A DNA stretch of 64,000 bases from Ignavibacteriales bacterium. GTDB lineage: Bacteria; Bacteroidota; Ignavibacteria; Ignavibacteriales; Melioribacteraceae. Positions 31,394-41,621 of this stretch are shown here, one piece after another (position 1 is the stretch's first letter; each line of letters starts with the position of its first letter). Location of the stretch: contig JACKAB010000005.1 in the NCBI GenBank assembly GCA_020635285.1, forward strand, positions 186,001 through 250,000, read 5' to 3'. Below the pieces are notes generated by a model, which worked only from the letters and a program-made list of their open reading frames with translations, did no database searches and was not told where the DNA came from. Position numbers and translations under genes: made by a program.

Positions 31394-32609
31394 ATGAACT
31401 CAAAATTATATATGGCAAAAATAATTGTGTTGTTGCTAATCTCAATAACCACTAGCAAAGCCCAGTTTCTTGATGAATTTAAAAAAGATAAAATTGATGG
31501 CTGGTTTACTATGGTAGGCGATGGGAACCCCGAAATGAAGTTTATTCACATGAAGATTATGCGACAATATTTATTGATGGAACAAAAGATAAATACAATG
31601 TTTACTGGACATTAATAAAACGTGATGTTACAAAGTGGCTTGATTTAACAAAATTGAAAGATCCAAATTATCAATTAAGAGTTGAAGCAAAAGTTCGTGT
31701 GCATAACGCTCCTCGTAGAGGTTAAACTTTATGGTGAACACTAATAGGACAACAAATTTTCACATTGATTTAATGGAGTTCGATATTCCAGATACAACAA
31801 ACTGGCATGTTATAAGTATGACGACTAAAAAATTTGATGCGAAACCTGGAGATACTGTTTATGTTCAGATGGCCGCAACAGATTATGGATTGGAAAAATA
31901 TCAAATTGATATTGATTATTACAGAGCAGATATCGTGAATATAAAAGAAGCTGGTCCAGATAAAGGAATACTGGTCCCTTATCATCCGCCAATTCCAAAT
32001 TTAAAAACTTTGCAAATCAGCTAGCTGTTAAACATGACTGTGTTATTAATTTAGATTTCCCCGAGGTAAACTTTAATGATCTTCACGTTAAAGAAAGAAA
32101 TGAAAATATTTATGTCTTAGATATTAATGCTAATCAATGGGGAATTCTAAGATGGGATTTTTCAAAATATCAGAATGCAAAAATTACTGAAGCTGGTTTG
32201 CTGGAATTGACTACTCAATCGGTTACTCTTGGAGGCAATTATGTTAAAGCACTCGGAGAGGATTTTGGGATGGAGTTTGGTAAAGTTAGAGTTATAGAAA
32301 TTCTTTCTGGTGATCCGCTGTGGGATCAAAGTACAGTAACTTACAATACATTAACTCAAAATGAAAAGTATTCTAATGTTTTCAACACACAGATGGTTTA
32401 CGACTTTGATGTTGTGGAAGGCCCAGTTGGAAAAAAAAAAATTATATTACAATATCTAAACCAGTTTTACAGCGATTAATTGATGGAACCACAAAAGGAT
32501 TATTAATCCGACCTCTTGGAGCAGTTGATGTTTCTTTCTATGCATCAGAAAATCAAGATAAAAAAACAATTCTGCTAAACTTTATTTCAATAATAGTAAT
32601 GGCAATTAA
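31394..32609 (+). CDS. Secreted beta-sandwich protein of unknown function, heavily frameshifted
   Basis: ATG 31394 follows a GAGGGA ribosome site and opens a signal peptide ending SKAQ. Frame-corrected text is DEFKKDKIDGWFTMVGDGNP, then WTLIKRDVTKWLDLTKLKDPN and NWHVISMTTKKFDAKPGDTV (a carbohydrate-binding-like sandwich). A second part has ILRWDFSKYQNAKITEAGLL and GLLIRPLGAVDVSFYASEN, resembling the DNRLRE/CBM96-type domain that packs as a beta-sandwich. Breaks occur at about 31535, 31722, 32010, 32440 and probably 32570, so the end at 32609 is approximate. I do not recognise an enzyme active site. It sits just before the DUF5060/DUF4038 gene and probably binds or presents a glycan. Confidence 0.55.
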
Positions 32610-32623
32610 GTAAGGGTAGATCG

Positions 32624-34556
32624 ATGAAATCATTCGCTGAGAAAATTTTACTTTTTAGTTTGTATTTAATCTTAACTTCGAGTTTTTCTAATCATGTTTT
32701 AGCTAAAGATAAAAAATGTTATTCATGTGTTTGGGAAATGAAGGAAATTAAATTAATAGCTGAAAAAGAATATCAAAACCATTACATGGAGGTTACTTGC
32801 TGGATTGAACTAAAAGGTCCTGGGTTTTCAAAGCGTGTCTACGGATTTTGGGACGGTGACAATAATTTTACTTTTCGTGTGGTTGCTACACAAACCTGGC
32901 GAATGGGAATGGAAGAGCAATTCAAATCAAAAGATGACGGGGACTTAATAATAAAACCGGTTCTTTTGAAGCGATTGAATGGACTGCAAGCGAGAAAAAA
33001 AGAAAATCCAAATAGAAATGGTTTTTAAGAGCAACGCCAAATGGTCACGCACTTCAATATGCTGATGGGAATCCATTCTTTATGATCGGTGATACATGGT
33101 TAGCTGGAAGCACTTGGAGATTACCTTTTAGGAATGCTGAAACTTCTGATAATTACGAACCTGGACCCGGAATGGGATTTGAGGATGCGGTGATGTATAG
33201 GGAAAAACAAGGCTTCAATTCAGTCAGCTGATTTCTTGCTTCCCCAATTGGGATTCAGATATTAATCCAAGTACTTACTCAGATTCAAATAATATTTATA
33301 TTAGAAATGCTTGGGAAAAATTTGGATATGATGTAAAAGATGCAGATGGAGTGGATGCATCTGGTGGTTCAAGTTATTGGGGTTCTTTTACTGCAAAGAA
33401 TATGCGTGATGAATATGGAAATCTGCCTTTTGAAATGTCAAACAATCATAAAGGTGTTTCAGATTTCACAAGAATAAATCCGGAATATTTTAAGAGTCTT
33501 GATAAAAGATGGAATTTTTATCTCAGCAAGGATTTGTTTCATTGCTTGAGACAGTTAGAAGAGATGTAGGTCCATCATGGAAAGCATATTTTGATTTCAA
33601 CGAAACTTTTTCTCACTTTTTCCAATATTTAATCTCACGCTACGGTGCTTACAACATTATTTTCAGTGGTATTCATTTAGATTGGATTCCAAAAGATTTT
33701 AGTTTAACTGCAGAAGAGTTTAACGAAGCATTAAATTATCATTTAGAAAAATATGGAGCAATGCCTTTTGGTCAACCTGTAACATCTTTAATAAGCAGTT
33801 CAACTTATACAGTTTTTGGTCATAATAAAGATTGTCCATGGCTAACAATGCATAGTGTTGGCAATAAACCAAGAGATCATAGGGTAGCAGATTCTTTGGA
33901 AATAATTTTCAACCTTGTTCCCCCTTATCCAGGAATTAATTTCGAACCTTATTACACTGGATGGAAGCATGAAATAAATAGTCCCAATGGAGAACAGCCA
34001 TTTCCAAATAGTGAAAGAGACAATTACTTCTCAAGAGCACAAATGTATGGTTCTGTTTTATCTGGAGGATTGTCGGGACATGTTCATGGCACCGCGGCAT
34101 ATGATATTACAACAACCGGAGAGCCTGAAGGAGCAAGACCACATGTATGGGATGCCTTCAGGTATAATTCAGCAAATTATATGAAACACCTAAATAGTTT
34201 CGTTTTATCTGAGGGTGAAAAATTTCAAGATCTATTACCTTCAAGAGAAGATGTTATTCCAAATAAAGCTCCTGACAGTCCACTAGATGGATTGGATGGA
34301 TGGGCTTATATGATGAGGAATTCTAAAAAAAGATTTTGCATTGCTCTATTTTGAAAATAATTCTGTAACACCAATACTTTTGAATTTCATCCCTCTTAAA
34401 GAATATTATTTTGAATGGTTTGATACAAAGAATGGCAAATGGCATATTAAAGAAATAATAAATGCTGATTCAAAAGGTAAAATAATTTTACGCAGTTTTC
34501 CATTTGATGAAAATATATCTTCACGAGATTGGGCTGCGAAGATTACTCTAAAATAG
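32624..34556 (+). CDS. DUF5060/DUF4038 apiosidase-like glycoside hydrolase, frameshifted
   Basis: A signal peptide (ending HVLAKD) is followed by a DUF5060 Ig-like domain (WEMKEIKLIAEKEY, KRVYGFWDGDNNFTFRVVAT). A DUF4038 TIM barrel comes next: FLRATPNGHALQYADGNPFF, MIGDTWLAG, and later SRYGAYNIIFSGIHLD, FEPYYTGWKHE and SGGLSGHVHGTAAYD. The C-terminal beta domain ends SRDWAAKITLK. Breaks at about 32925, 33025, 33222, 33515 and 34340 are each restorable by one base. DUF4038 includes GH140 apiosidases, which act on rhamnogalacturonan II, but related proteins have other substrates, so only a glycosidase function is inferred. Confidence 0.75.
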
Positions 34557-34650
34557 TTTATTGGAAAGTATTTTCTATTATGCCAAGATATATTATTTCT
34601 TTTTTTATTTAATTTTGATTGATAAGAAATTTTTAATTTAACACAATTAT

Positions 34651-35328
34651 TTGTTGGACTCTATTATGCTACTTTTGTTAACAGGACTTTTTGCGGGTTT
34701 TTTCCATGTCTTATCAGGACCAGATCATTTAGCCGCCGTTTCTCCTATCGCCGTTGAAAATAAAAAATCAAGTTGGAAGATTGGATTAAAATGGGGAATT
34801 GGTCATACTGGCGGAGTTTACTTGGTGGGAATATTATTATTAATTTTTAGAGAATTTATTCCCATTAATTTGTTGGCATCATATAGTGAAAAAATTGTTG
34901 GTTTTATACTTATAGTAATTGGTGTTTGGGGATTACAAAAAATATTTAGAAAAAATATTCACGAACATGAACATGATGGTAGTCGACATTATCATCTTAA
35001 AAAAGTTGAAAAAAAAACAGCTACTAATAAACAAAATCATTTTCATAGCCATACTGCAATGGCTGTTGGGATTTTACATGGATTTGCAGGAAGTTCACAT
35101 CTTTTAGGTGTACTGCCGGCATTAGCGCTTCCAACTAAAAATGAAGCCGTAATATATTTATTGGCATTTGGAATAGGTACTATTTTGGCAATGGTGTCGT
35201 TTTCTCAAATATTGGGAATTGTTTCATATAAGTTTTCTGAAAAAAGTACTTCATTATATCGAAGGCTTGGATATTCATTCAGCTCAATAGCTATTATAGT
35301 TGGAGTCTTTTGGATTTATAGTACGTAA
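34651..35328 (+). CDS. Putative nickel/metal transporter of the UreH/NiCoT-like superfamily
   Basis: A 225-residue membrane protein with about six hydrophobic helices. The family signatures are FHVLSGPDHLAAVSPIAV in helix 1 and GIGHTGGVYLVG in helix 2, as in high-affinity nickel-transport family proteins. A histidine-rich cytosolic or periplasmic loop (HEHEHDGSRHYH, HFHSHTA) separates the two halves, and HGFAGSSHLLGVLPALAL opens the second half. Nickel as substrate is inferred from the family and from the larE-larB-larC cluster 4 kb upstream, whose cofactor needs nickel. Cobalt, manganese or export functions are also known in the wider superfamily. The TTG start at 34651 and ATG at 34666 are both possible. 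Confidence 0.72.
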   Translation: MLDSIMLLLLTGLFAGFFHVLSGPDHLAAVSPIAVENKKSSWKIGLKWGIGHTGGVYLVGILLLIFREFIPINLLASYSEKIVGFILIVIGVWGLQKIFRKNIHEHEHDGSRHYHLKKVEKKTATNKQNHFHSHTAMAVGILHGFAGSSHLLGVLPALALPTKNEAVIYLLAFGIGTILAMVSFSQILGIVSYKFSEKSTSLYRRLGYSFSSIAIIVGVFWIYST

Positions 35329-35335
35329 ATTTTTA

Positions 35336-35415
35336 ATCAATAAATTATTTTTTTTTAGTTTTCCTTATAAAAGAAAATTGATTGAATTAATTAATTTAAT
35401 TTTATTATCCCATTC
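35336..35415. terminator. Possible bidirectional terminator between the transporter and fucI
   Basis: Between the convergent transporter and fucI genes, AGTTTTC and GAAAATT can pair imperfectly, with T-rich (TTTTTTTT) and A-rich flanks that could serve both strands. The assignment is weak. Confidence 0.3.
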
Positions 35416-35440
35416 TAGATACATGACAATCCTTTAGATA

Positions 35441-37251
35441 TTAACCATATAGAGGGCCATAATTTTTACAAGCTAAATAATCTGCTGCTTCTAAATTATT
35501 TGTTCCGAACATACTCCAAGCACTAGGTCTAAAAATTCTCTCATCAGGAACATTATGCATATTAACCGGGATTCTCAACATTGAAGCAAGGGTAATCAGT
35601 TGATCCCCTATATGTCCATAACTTATAGCACCATGATTAGCACCCCAGTTAGCCATAACTGAATACACTTCTTTAAAAGGACCTTTACCATTAAGTACAG
35701 GTACAAACCAAGTAGTTGGCCAGGTGGGATCAGTCCTTCGATCAAGAATATTATGAACCTCTAAAGGTAAATCAACAGTATAGCCTTCTGCAATTTGAAG
35801 TACTGGACCTAAACCTTTAATCATATTTATTCTACTCATAGTAACGGGCATTTCACCAGTGGTTAAAAACTGAGATGAATAACCACCACCTCTAAAATAT
35901 TCTAAATTTGCTGGGCACCATTTGGTGGCTTTCAGACATTCATTTACGTCGTTTTCAGAAATATCCCAAAATGGTTTCATTATTGAATTACCATTTTCAT
36001 CTTTTTGTCTGCCGGTTCCATCAAGCGTGGTTGAGCCTGAATTAATTAAATGAATTATTCCATTCTTCGCAGTTCCACTTAGATCGTAGTTTGCAACTCG
36101 TTTTACAGATTCTGCACTCCAAAAAGTTCTCACATCAGAAAATATTTGCGCTGTATCAGTTAGCAAATGACCGAATAACATTGAGACAGCATTCAAACTA
36201 TCATTTTCAGTTGCAACTACAAAAGCTTCTCTAATTCCATTCCAATCAAAAGAGGAATTTAAAATTGCCTCCGAAAAATCACCATTTGGAAAATGATCAG
36301 TCCAATGGCGTTGCCCTTGAAAGCCAGAAATTATTGCATTATAACCATTAGACTCTTCTTCAAATCCTAATGATTTTAATTTTGGGTTTCCGATCATTAA
36401 ATCTCTTATGATAATTGTCATTTTAACAACTGTTTCCCAATCTTTATTTTTCTGCTTTCTACCTGCCTGTTTTTCTTTAGGATTTATATTTTCTTCTTCA
36501 ATGCAATTAGCTTTAACCCATTTAAGTGCTTTTTCATATTCAGCTTTATCAAAAATTTCTTCATCTATTCTTCTTATTAATTCTGTCATATCAATACTTG
36601 CTGTTCGCATACCAAAATAATCTTGAAAAAAATCTTGATCGACAATTGATCCAGCAATTCCCATAGATACACCTCCTATTGCCAAGTAGGATTTATTTTT
36701 TCATTTCAGCTACTGCAAGACCGGCTTTGGCAAAATGTAGTAATTTTTGTTTTACATCCTCAGGAATGCTTGTATCATTACTATCTTGAACATCTTTACC
36801 GTAAATGCTAAATGCCGGTAGCCCTTTTTGATTGTAACCAGCTAAAGCAGCTGCAAGATATACTGCACCAGGTCTTTCAGTTCCATTAAATCCCCAGATA
36901 GCTTTAGGTAAAAATGGATCTGTATCCATTACTTCGGTTCCATAACACCAAGCTGGAGTTACGGTTATTGAAACTCCAACTCCTTCTCTAGTAAATTTTT
37001 CAGATGCTTTTTCTGCTTCAAGAACCCCACCAATTGTTGTATCTGCAATAACGCATTCAATTGGCATACCGTTAGAATGTCTGAGATTATTTTTTTAAAA
37101 ATTTGGCTGCATTTTTTGCCATATTCATGGTCTGGGTCTCTAAAGATTCTCTTACCCCTTTTCTTCTTCCATCTATTACGGGTCTAATTCCAATTTTTGG
37201 TAATGATCCAGATAAGCGTTTTTGTGCAAGAGAATTATTTGCGAATGTCAT
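35441..37251 (-). CDS. fucI: L-fucose isomerase, two frameshifts
   Basis: On the reverse strand the start at 37251 gives MTFANNSLAQKRLSGSLPKI and IGIRPVIDGRRKGVRESLE, the FucI N-terminus. VIADTTIGGVLEAEK and WGFNGTERPGAVYLAAALAG follow, and the C-terminal half ends GANHGAISYGHIGDQLITLA, SMLRIPVNMHNV and RIFRPSAWSMFG. FucI is a manganese-dependent hexameric ketol isomerase turning L-fucose into L-fuculose and also acting on D-arabinose. The frame breaks at about 37085 and 36693, the second by one surplus A in a poly-A run. It is the only reverse-strand gene between the lar cluster and dapF, and a LacI-type operator lies about 115 bases upstream of its start. Confidence 0.9.
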
Positions 37252-37561
37252 GATTGGAATTCTGATTTTAATTATATAATTGGTTTACAGAAAAATCTAT
37301 ATTATACTAGCTTTATTAAAAAGCAGAATATCTTGAATTAGTAAATTGATATGCTGCAAATTTTGAAAACGTTTTCGTAAATTATATAATAAATATATAG
37401 TTTTAAATTTATTCGTCAAAATTGAATTGTTTTTTTTAGAAAATCAATATTATTAAATAAAAATTTTAGTATGCTTTTTGTTTATTTAAAATTTTTATAT
37501 CGAATTTCATATGTTGGGAATTGACATATGTTATCCTCTATTAACAAGACTAATAAAAATT
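37252..37561. other. Divergent intergenic region between fucI and dapF
   Basis: About 310 bases without a gene, very AT-rich. It holds the promoter regions of the divergent fucI and dapF genes and the LacI-type palindrome annotated separately. TAAATTATATAATAAATATATAG downstream of the palindrome is -10-like, but no clear -35/-33 element can be assigned. Nothing else was recognised. Confidence 0.6.
37365..37376. promoter_or_regulatory. LacI-type operator palindrome upstream of fucI
   Basis: GAAAACGTTTTC is a perfect 12-base palindrome with the central CG typical of LacI/GalR-family operators (flanked TTTT/GTAA). It lies in the divergent region, about 115 bases upstream of the fucI start and about 185 bases before dapF. 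A sugar-responsive repressor elsewhere in the genome probably controls fucI through it. No LacI-family gene is in the window. Confidence 0.6.
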
Positions 37562-38418
37562 ATGAAAATAAACTTTACAAAAATGAATGGTGCTGGAAAT
37601 GATTTTATTCTGATTGATCAAAAACTTAATTTGGATTTTATTCTATCTGAAGATTTGATTAAGCAAATGTGCGATAGAAGAAAAGGAATTGGTGCAGATG
37701 GTATTTTGTTTATCAAAAAAATAATGAATTTGATTTTGAATTAGAATATTATAATTCTGATGGGTCACTTGGATCTCTTTGCGGTAATGGAGCAAGGTGC
37801 TCAATAAAATATGGTATTGACAATCTTGTCTCTAGTCAAACTGAAACAAAATTTAAATGTAACAATGAGGTTTATTGTGGAAGCAAAATTGATGAAAACA
37901 CAATTCAGTTTAATCTAAATAAAATAAATGAAATTAGATTAAATGAAGAAATTATAATTAACTCTAAAAAAATAAACACTCATTTTGTTAACAACGGTTC
38001 TCCTCATACAGTAATTTTTTGGGATAATTTTAAAGTTTTAACCAAAGAAAATTTTGATAATTTCGATCTTCATAATTTAGGTAATCAAATAAGAAATTCC
38101 GATTTTTATAATCCAAGTGGAACAAATGTAAATGTGATAAAGTTGAAAGAGGATTATGTTAAAATAAGAACTTATGAAAGAGGAGTTGAAGCAGAAACAT
38201 TTGCCTGTGGAACCGGAACTGTTGCCTCTGCCATTATTTCAAATTTAATCTTGAACTTGAATCCGCCAATAAAATTTTTAACAAAGGATAATGATATTTT
38301 GACTGTAAGTTTTGAGAAAAAAAATAGTGAATTTGTTAAAATAAATTTAACAGGACCTGCAAAAATTAATTATATTGGCACTTACAATTTTTTCAATTAT
38401 GAGGAATTAAATGGGTAG
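37562..38418 (+). CDS. dapF: Diaminopimelate epimerase, one frameshift
   Basis: DapF converts LL- to meso-diaminopimelate for lysine and peptidoglycan. The start at 37562 gives KINFTKMNGAGNDFILIDQ. SLCGNGARC carries the first catalytic Cys and AETFACGTGTVASA the second. One A is missing from the seven-A run at about 37715; restoring it continues KKNNEFDFELEYYNSDGS. Because the gene is normally essential, this break argues for sequence error, not decay. It overlaps the next gene by 8 bases and starts the housekeeping half of the window. Confidence 0.93.
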
Positions 38419-38713
38419 AGTTATATTTTCTGTGAATTATGATATTATTCCGGAAAAACGAGTAGAATATTTGGACATTGTCCGTGAATTAAAAAATATT
38501 GTTAAATCAGATGGTTTAGAAAGTTATTCGGTTTATGAGCAAAAGTCAAAAGAAAATAGTTTTCAAGAAATTTATGTATATAAAACCGAGCAAGCTTGGG
38601 AAGATTCCGATGAGATTGAAAACGAACGCGTTGATATTCTGATGACAAAACTTTCAGATTTGATTAAAGATAAATCAACACATTACTCAACATTGTTTGA
38701 AGTTGAAAATTAA
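38411..38713 (+). CDS. Small ABM-like dimeric alpha+beta barrel protein
   Basis: A 100-residue protein with the predicted beta-alpha-beta pattern of the antibiotic-biosynthesis-monooxygenase/stress-responsive dimeric barrel fold: GRVIFSVNYDIIPEKRVEY, then SYSVYEQKSKENSFQEIYVY and a C-terminal helix. It lacks clear catalytic residues. It overlaps dapF by 8 bases and precedes a PHP phosphoesterase, so it is co-expressed, but its role is unknown. Fold assignment rests on pattern, not on a search. Confidence 0.6.
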   Translation: MGRVIFSVNYDIIPEKRVEYLDIVRELKNIVKSDGLESYSVYEQKSKENSFQEIYVYKTEQAWEDSDEIENERVDILMTKLSDLIKDKSTHYSTLFEVEN

Positions 38714-38742
38714 TTTTCGTTCAAAAATATTAGAAAACTAAA

Positions 38743-39741
38743 ATGTATGAATATGTCGGTTCCATTCATATGCACTCCAAATTTTCAGATGGTTCCGGAG
38801 ATCCTGCCAAAATAGCCCAAACTGCCGATGAGGTTGGGCTGGATTTTATAATTTTAACAGACCATAATACCTTAAGAGCTCTACACGAAGGGTATGAAAA
38901 ATGGTATGGTCAAACCTTATTACTTGTGGGTTGTGAACTTAACGATAAGGTCAATAAAAATCATTATTTGGCAATGAACATTTCTGAAACTTTTTCAACC
39001 CGCCAATCTGCAAAAGATTATGTTAAAAAAGTTAAAGATGCTGGTGGAATTGGTTTTATTGCCCATCCACATGAAGAAAGAAATTCAATGAAGGAGCATC
39101 CACCGTATCCTTGGACAGACTGGGATGCCGGAGAGTTTACGGGTATTGAAATTTGGAATCATATGTCAGAATGGATGGAGGGATTAACCGAACAAAATAA
39201 ATACAGTCATTTTGTGCACCCTTTAAAATCTGTTATTTCTCCTTCCAAAAAAACCTTACAAAAGTGGGATGAACTTAATAGACTAAGAAAGGTTGTTGGT
39301 ATTGGCGGTATTGATGCTCACGCTCATAAAGTAAATGTTTTAGGATTTGTTGAGGTTGAAGTATTCCCTTATAAGGTTCTGTTTAAATCAATAAGGACTC
39401 ACATTTTAACTGATAAAAAGTTAAGAGCAAAAAATTTAAGTATTGATTCAGCTAAAGAAATAATATATAAGAGTTTGGAAAATGGATCATGTTTCGTTTC
39501 AAATAATTATCATGGGGATGCAAAAGGGTTTAAGTTTTATGCTAAAACCGGAGGAAAACATTTTCAAATGGGTGAATCTGTAAAATTAAAAACCAGTGTA
39601 AATCTAAAAGTCATTCTTCCAAATAAATCAGCAAATATAATCCTTATTCATAACGGAAAACAGTTAAGTTCTATAGAAAATACAGAAGGTGACTTTATTG
39701 TTAAAAAACCGGGTCAGTATAGAGTGGAAGTTTATACCTAA
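38743..39741 (+). CDS. PHP-domain metal-dependent phosphoesterase
   Basis: An intact 332-residue cytosolic protein. The N-terminal PHP domain has GSIHMHSKFSDGSG (metal-binding HxH), ILTDHNTL, GCELNDK and FIAHPHEERN, followed by the distal GIGGIDAHAHK. These are the four PHP metal motifs. The last ~80 residues (from GKHFQMGESVKL) form a small beta-sandwich extension. PHP proteins include histidinol phosphatase-like and nucleotide phosphatases; the substrate here is unknown. It starts 29 bases after the previous gene. Confidence 0.82.
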   Translation: MYEYVGSIHMHSKFSDGSGDPAKIAQTADEVGLDFIILTDHNTLRALHEGYEKWYGQTLLLVGCELNDKVNKNHYLAMNISETFSTRQSAKDYVKKVKDAGGIGFIAHPHEERNSMKEHPPYPWTDWDAGEFTGIEIWNHMSEWMEGLTEQNKYSHFVHPLKSVISPSKKTLQKWDELNRLRKVVGIGGIDAHAHKVNVLGFVEVEVFPYKVLFKSIRTHILTDKKLRAKNLSIDSAKEIIYKSLENGSCFVSNNYHGDAKGFKFYAKTGGKHFQMGESVKLKTSVNLKVILPNKSANIILIHNGKQLSSIENTEGDFIVKKPGQYRVEVYT

Positions 39742-39844
39742 TAATAAGGCATGGATTTTTTCTAATCACATTAGGATTGAAAATTAATATTTATTATTTT
39801 ACTCGTTTAATTTCATTGGCATTCAGTAAACAAAAAATCACATT

Positions 39845-40528
39845 ATGATAGGTAAAAAGAAAAAACTCAGTAAAAAAGAATTTCAAGAAGATCAGCTAGT
39901 AACAAGTTTTTATAAATCCCAAGATTTTTTCCAAAAAAATCAGCAGAAACTATTAATTGGAGCTGGCGTAATTGCACTATTGATTTTAGCAATTTTTTGG
40001 TATAACAGCAAAAAAGAAGATGATAGTATTCAAGCGGCTAATCAGCTCGCAAAAATAATTCCAGTTTATGATCAAGGGCAGTTTCAGAAAGCTATTGATG
40101 GTGAAGCTGGAACCGATTTAGTTGGTTTAGCTTCTATAGTAGATAATTACGGAAGCACACAGCAAGGTGAGATTGCTAAAATTTACTTGGCAAATTCTTA
40201 CTTCTCACTAGGTAAATTTGAAAAAGCATTAAGCACTTATTCAGATTACGGTGGAAAAAGTAAACTTCATTTATCAAGTTCATTAGCTGGACAAGCTGCT
40301 TGTTATGAACAACTTGGCAAGTTTGATAAAGCTGCTGATTATTACCAAAAAGCTGCAAAAGTTAATGCTATTGAATCTCAAGAAGCCGAATATCTTTTAA
40401 ATGCTGGAAGAAATTATGTCAAATCAAATTCCGCAGATAAAGCTAAAGATATTTTTGAAACTATTAAAAATGATTTTAAAAACACTAACGCAGCAAGAGA
40501 AGTTGATAAGTATTTATCACAGTTATAA
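39845..40528 (+). CDS. Membrane-anchored TPR protein (YfgM-like)
   Basis: A 227-residue protein with a basic N-terminus (GKKKKLSKKEFQ), one transmembrane helix (about residues 38-56, LLIGAGVIALLILAIFWY) and then TPR-like helices, including AKIYLANSYFSLGKFEKALS and GQAACYEQLGKFDKAADYYQ. Such single-span TPR proteins (YfgM type) associate with the Sec machinery or periplasmic chaperones. Only the topology is certain. It lies 31 bases upstream of efp. Confidence 0.75.
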   Translation: MIGKKKKLSKKEFQEDQLVTSFYKSQDFFQKNQQKLLIGAGVIALLILAIFWYNSKKEDDSIQAANQLAKIIPVYDQGQFQKAIDGEAGTDLVGLASIVDNYGSTQQGEIAKIYLANSYFSLGKFEKALSTYSDYGGKSKLHLSSSLAGQAACYEQLGKFDKAADYYQKAAKVNAIESQEAEYLLNAGRNYVKSNSADKAKDIFETIKNDFKNTNAAREVDKYLSQL

Positions 40529-40559
40529 AAATTAAAATTCCAATAAGAAAAAATATTAT

Positions 40560-41126
40560 ATGGCAGATACATCAGATTTCAGAAATGGCTTAATCATTAA
40601 ATTCAAAAATGATTTATATACAATAATTGAATTCCAACACGTTAAACCTGGTAAGGGTGGTGCATTTGTTAGAACAATGTTAAAAAATATCAGAACCGGA
40701 AAGGTTTTAGATAATACATTTAGATCTGGCGAAGGCGTAGAAACTGTAAGGGTTGAACGAAGAAAATATCAATACTTATTTAGAGAATCCGGCGGTTTAG
40801 TATTAATGGATAATGATACTTATGAGCAAATTACAGTAACGGAAGAATTATTTGCTGGGGGAGATAAATTCCTTAAAGAAGGTGAAGAAGTAGAATTGTT
40901 ATTGGATGACCAAGATAAAATTGTAACTTTAGAAATTCCTTTATTTGTTCAATTAAAAGTAATTGAAACTGAACCAGGGTTTAGAGGAAACACTGCAACA
41001 AATGCAATGAAACCAGCTAAAATGGAAACCGGTGTAAGTGTAAATGTACCTTTGTTTATTGAAGAAGGTGATGTTCTTAAAGTTGATACCAGAACCGGAC
41101 AATACATGGAAAGAATTAAAATTTAA
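40560..41126 (+). CDS. efp: Elongation factor P
   Basis: An intact 188-residue EF-P with three beta-barrel domains. The tip loop FQHVKPGKGGAFVR places Lys32 at the position modified in many bacteria. The C-terminal signature GFRGNTATNAMKPAKMETG and the ending DTRTGQYMERI are typical. EF-P relieves ribosome stalling at polyproline. It is followed 9 bases later by accB, a widespread efp-accB-accC arrangement. Confidence 0.96.
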   Translation: MADTSDFRNGLIIKFKNDLYTIIEFQHVKPGKGGAFVRTMLKNIRTGKVLDNTFRSGEGVETVRVERRKYQYLFRESGGLVLMDNDTYEQITVTEELFAGGDKFLKEGEEVELLLDDQDKIVTLEIPLFVQLKVIETEPGFRGNTATNAMKPAKMETGVSVNVPLFIEEGDVLKVDTRTGQYMERIKI

Positions 41127-41135
41127 GAGAGTACA

Positions 41136-41606
41136 ATGGACATAAACGAAATAAAAAAACTTATAAAAGTTATTGAAAATAGTACAATAACAAAGCTTTC
41201 GGTTGAAGAAGGTAATCTAAAAATAAAAATTTCAAAAAATGGTGCACCTAATTCAGGAAATATGCAGCCGGTAGTATCTTATCAGCAACCAAGTATTCAA
41301 CCAAGCAACTCTGAATCAAATAGCTCTCAATCAATTGTTGAAGCTGCTGCCCAAGAAGAAAAGAATATTCATATTATTAATTCACCAATAGTTGGAACAT
41401 TTTATCGTTCACCTGCACCAGATGCAGATCCATATGTTCAAGTTGGTGATCAAGTTAATGCTGGAACTGTTTTATGTATAGTAGAAGCAATGAAATTAAT
41501 GAATGAAATTGAATGCGATATGAGTGGAAAAATTGTCCAAATATTACTTGAAGACGGAACAGCAGTCGAATACAACCAACCACTATTCAAAATTGAAAAG
41601 AGTTAA
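41136..41606 (+). CDS. accB: Biotin carboxyl carrier protein of acetyl-CoA carboxylase
   Basis: A 156-residue BCCP. An N-terminal helical segment (MDINEIKKLIKVIE) and a Gln/Ser/Pro-rich linker (about residues 40-70) lead to the biotinyl domain. Biotin would attach at Lys120 in CIVEAMKLMNEIE. It carries biotin between AccC and the carboxyltransferase in the first step of fatty acid synthesis. It lies between efp and accC with short gaps. Confidence 0.95.
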   Translation: MDINEIKKLIKVIENSTITKLSVEEGNLKIKISKNGAPNSGNMQPVVSYQQPSIQPSNSESNSSQSIVEAAAQEEKNIHIINSPIVGTFYRSPAPDADPYVQVGDQVNAGTVLCIVEAMKLMNEIECDMSGKIVQILLEDGTAVEYNQPLFKIEKS

Positions 41607-41621
41607 TTTAGGAGAACCCTT

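Noticed and set aside
37700..37745. Programmed frameshift in dapF
   Set aside because: The break is one missing A in a run, dapF is not known to use frameshifting, and the same defect recurs in many genes here.
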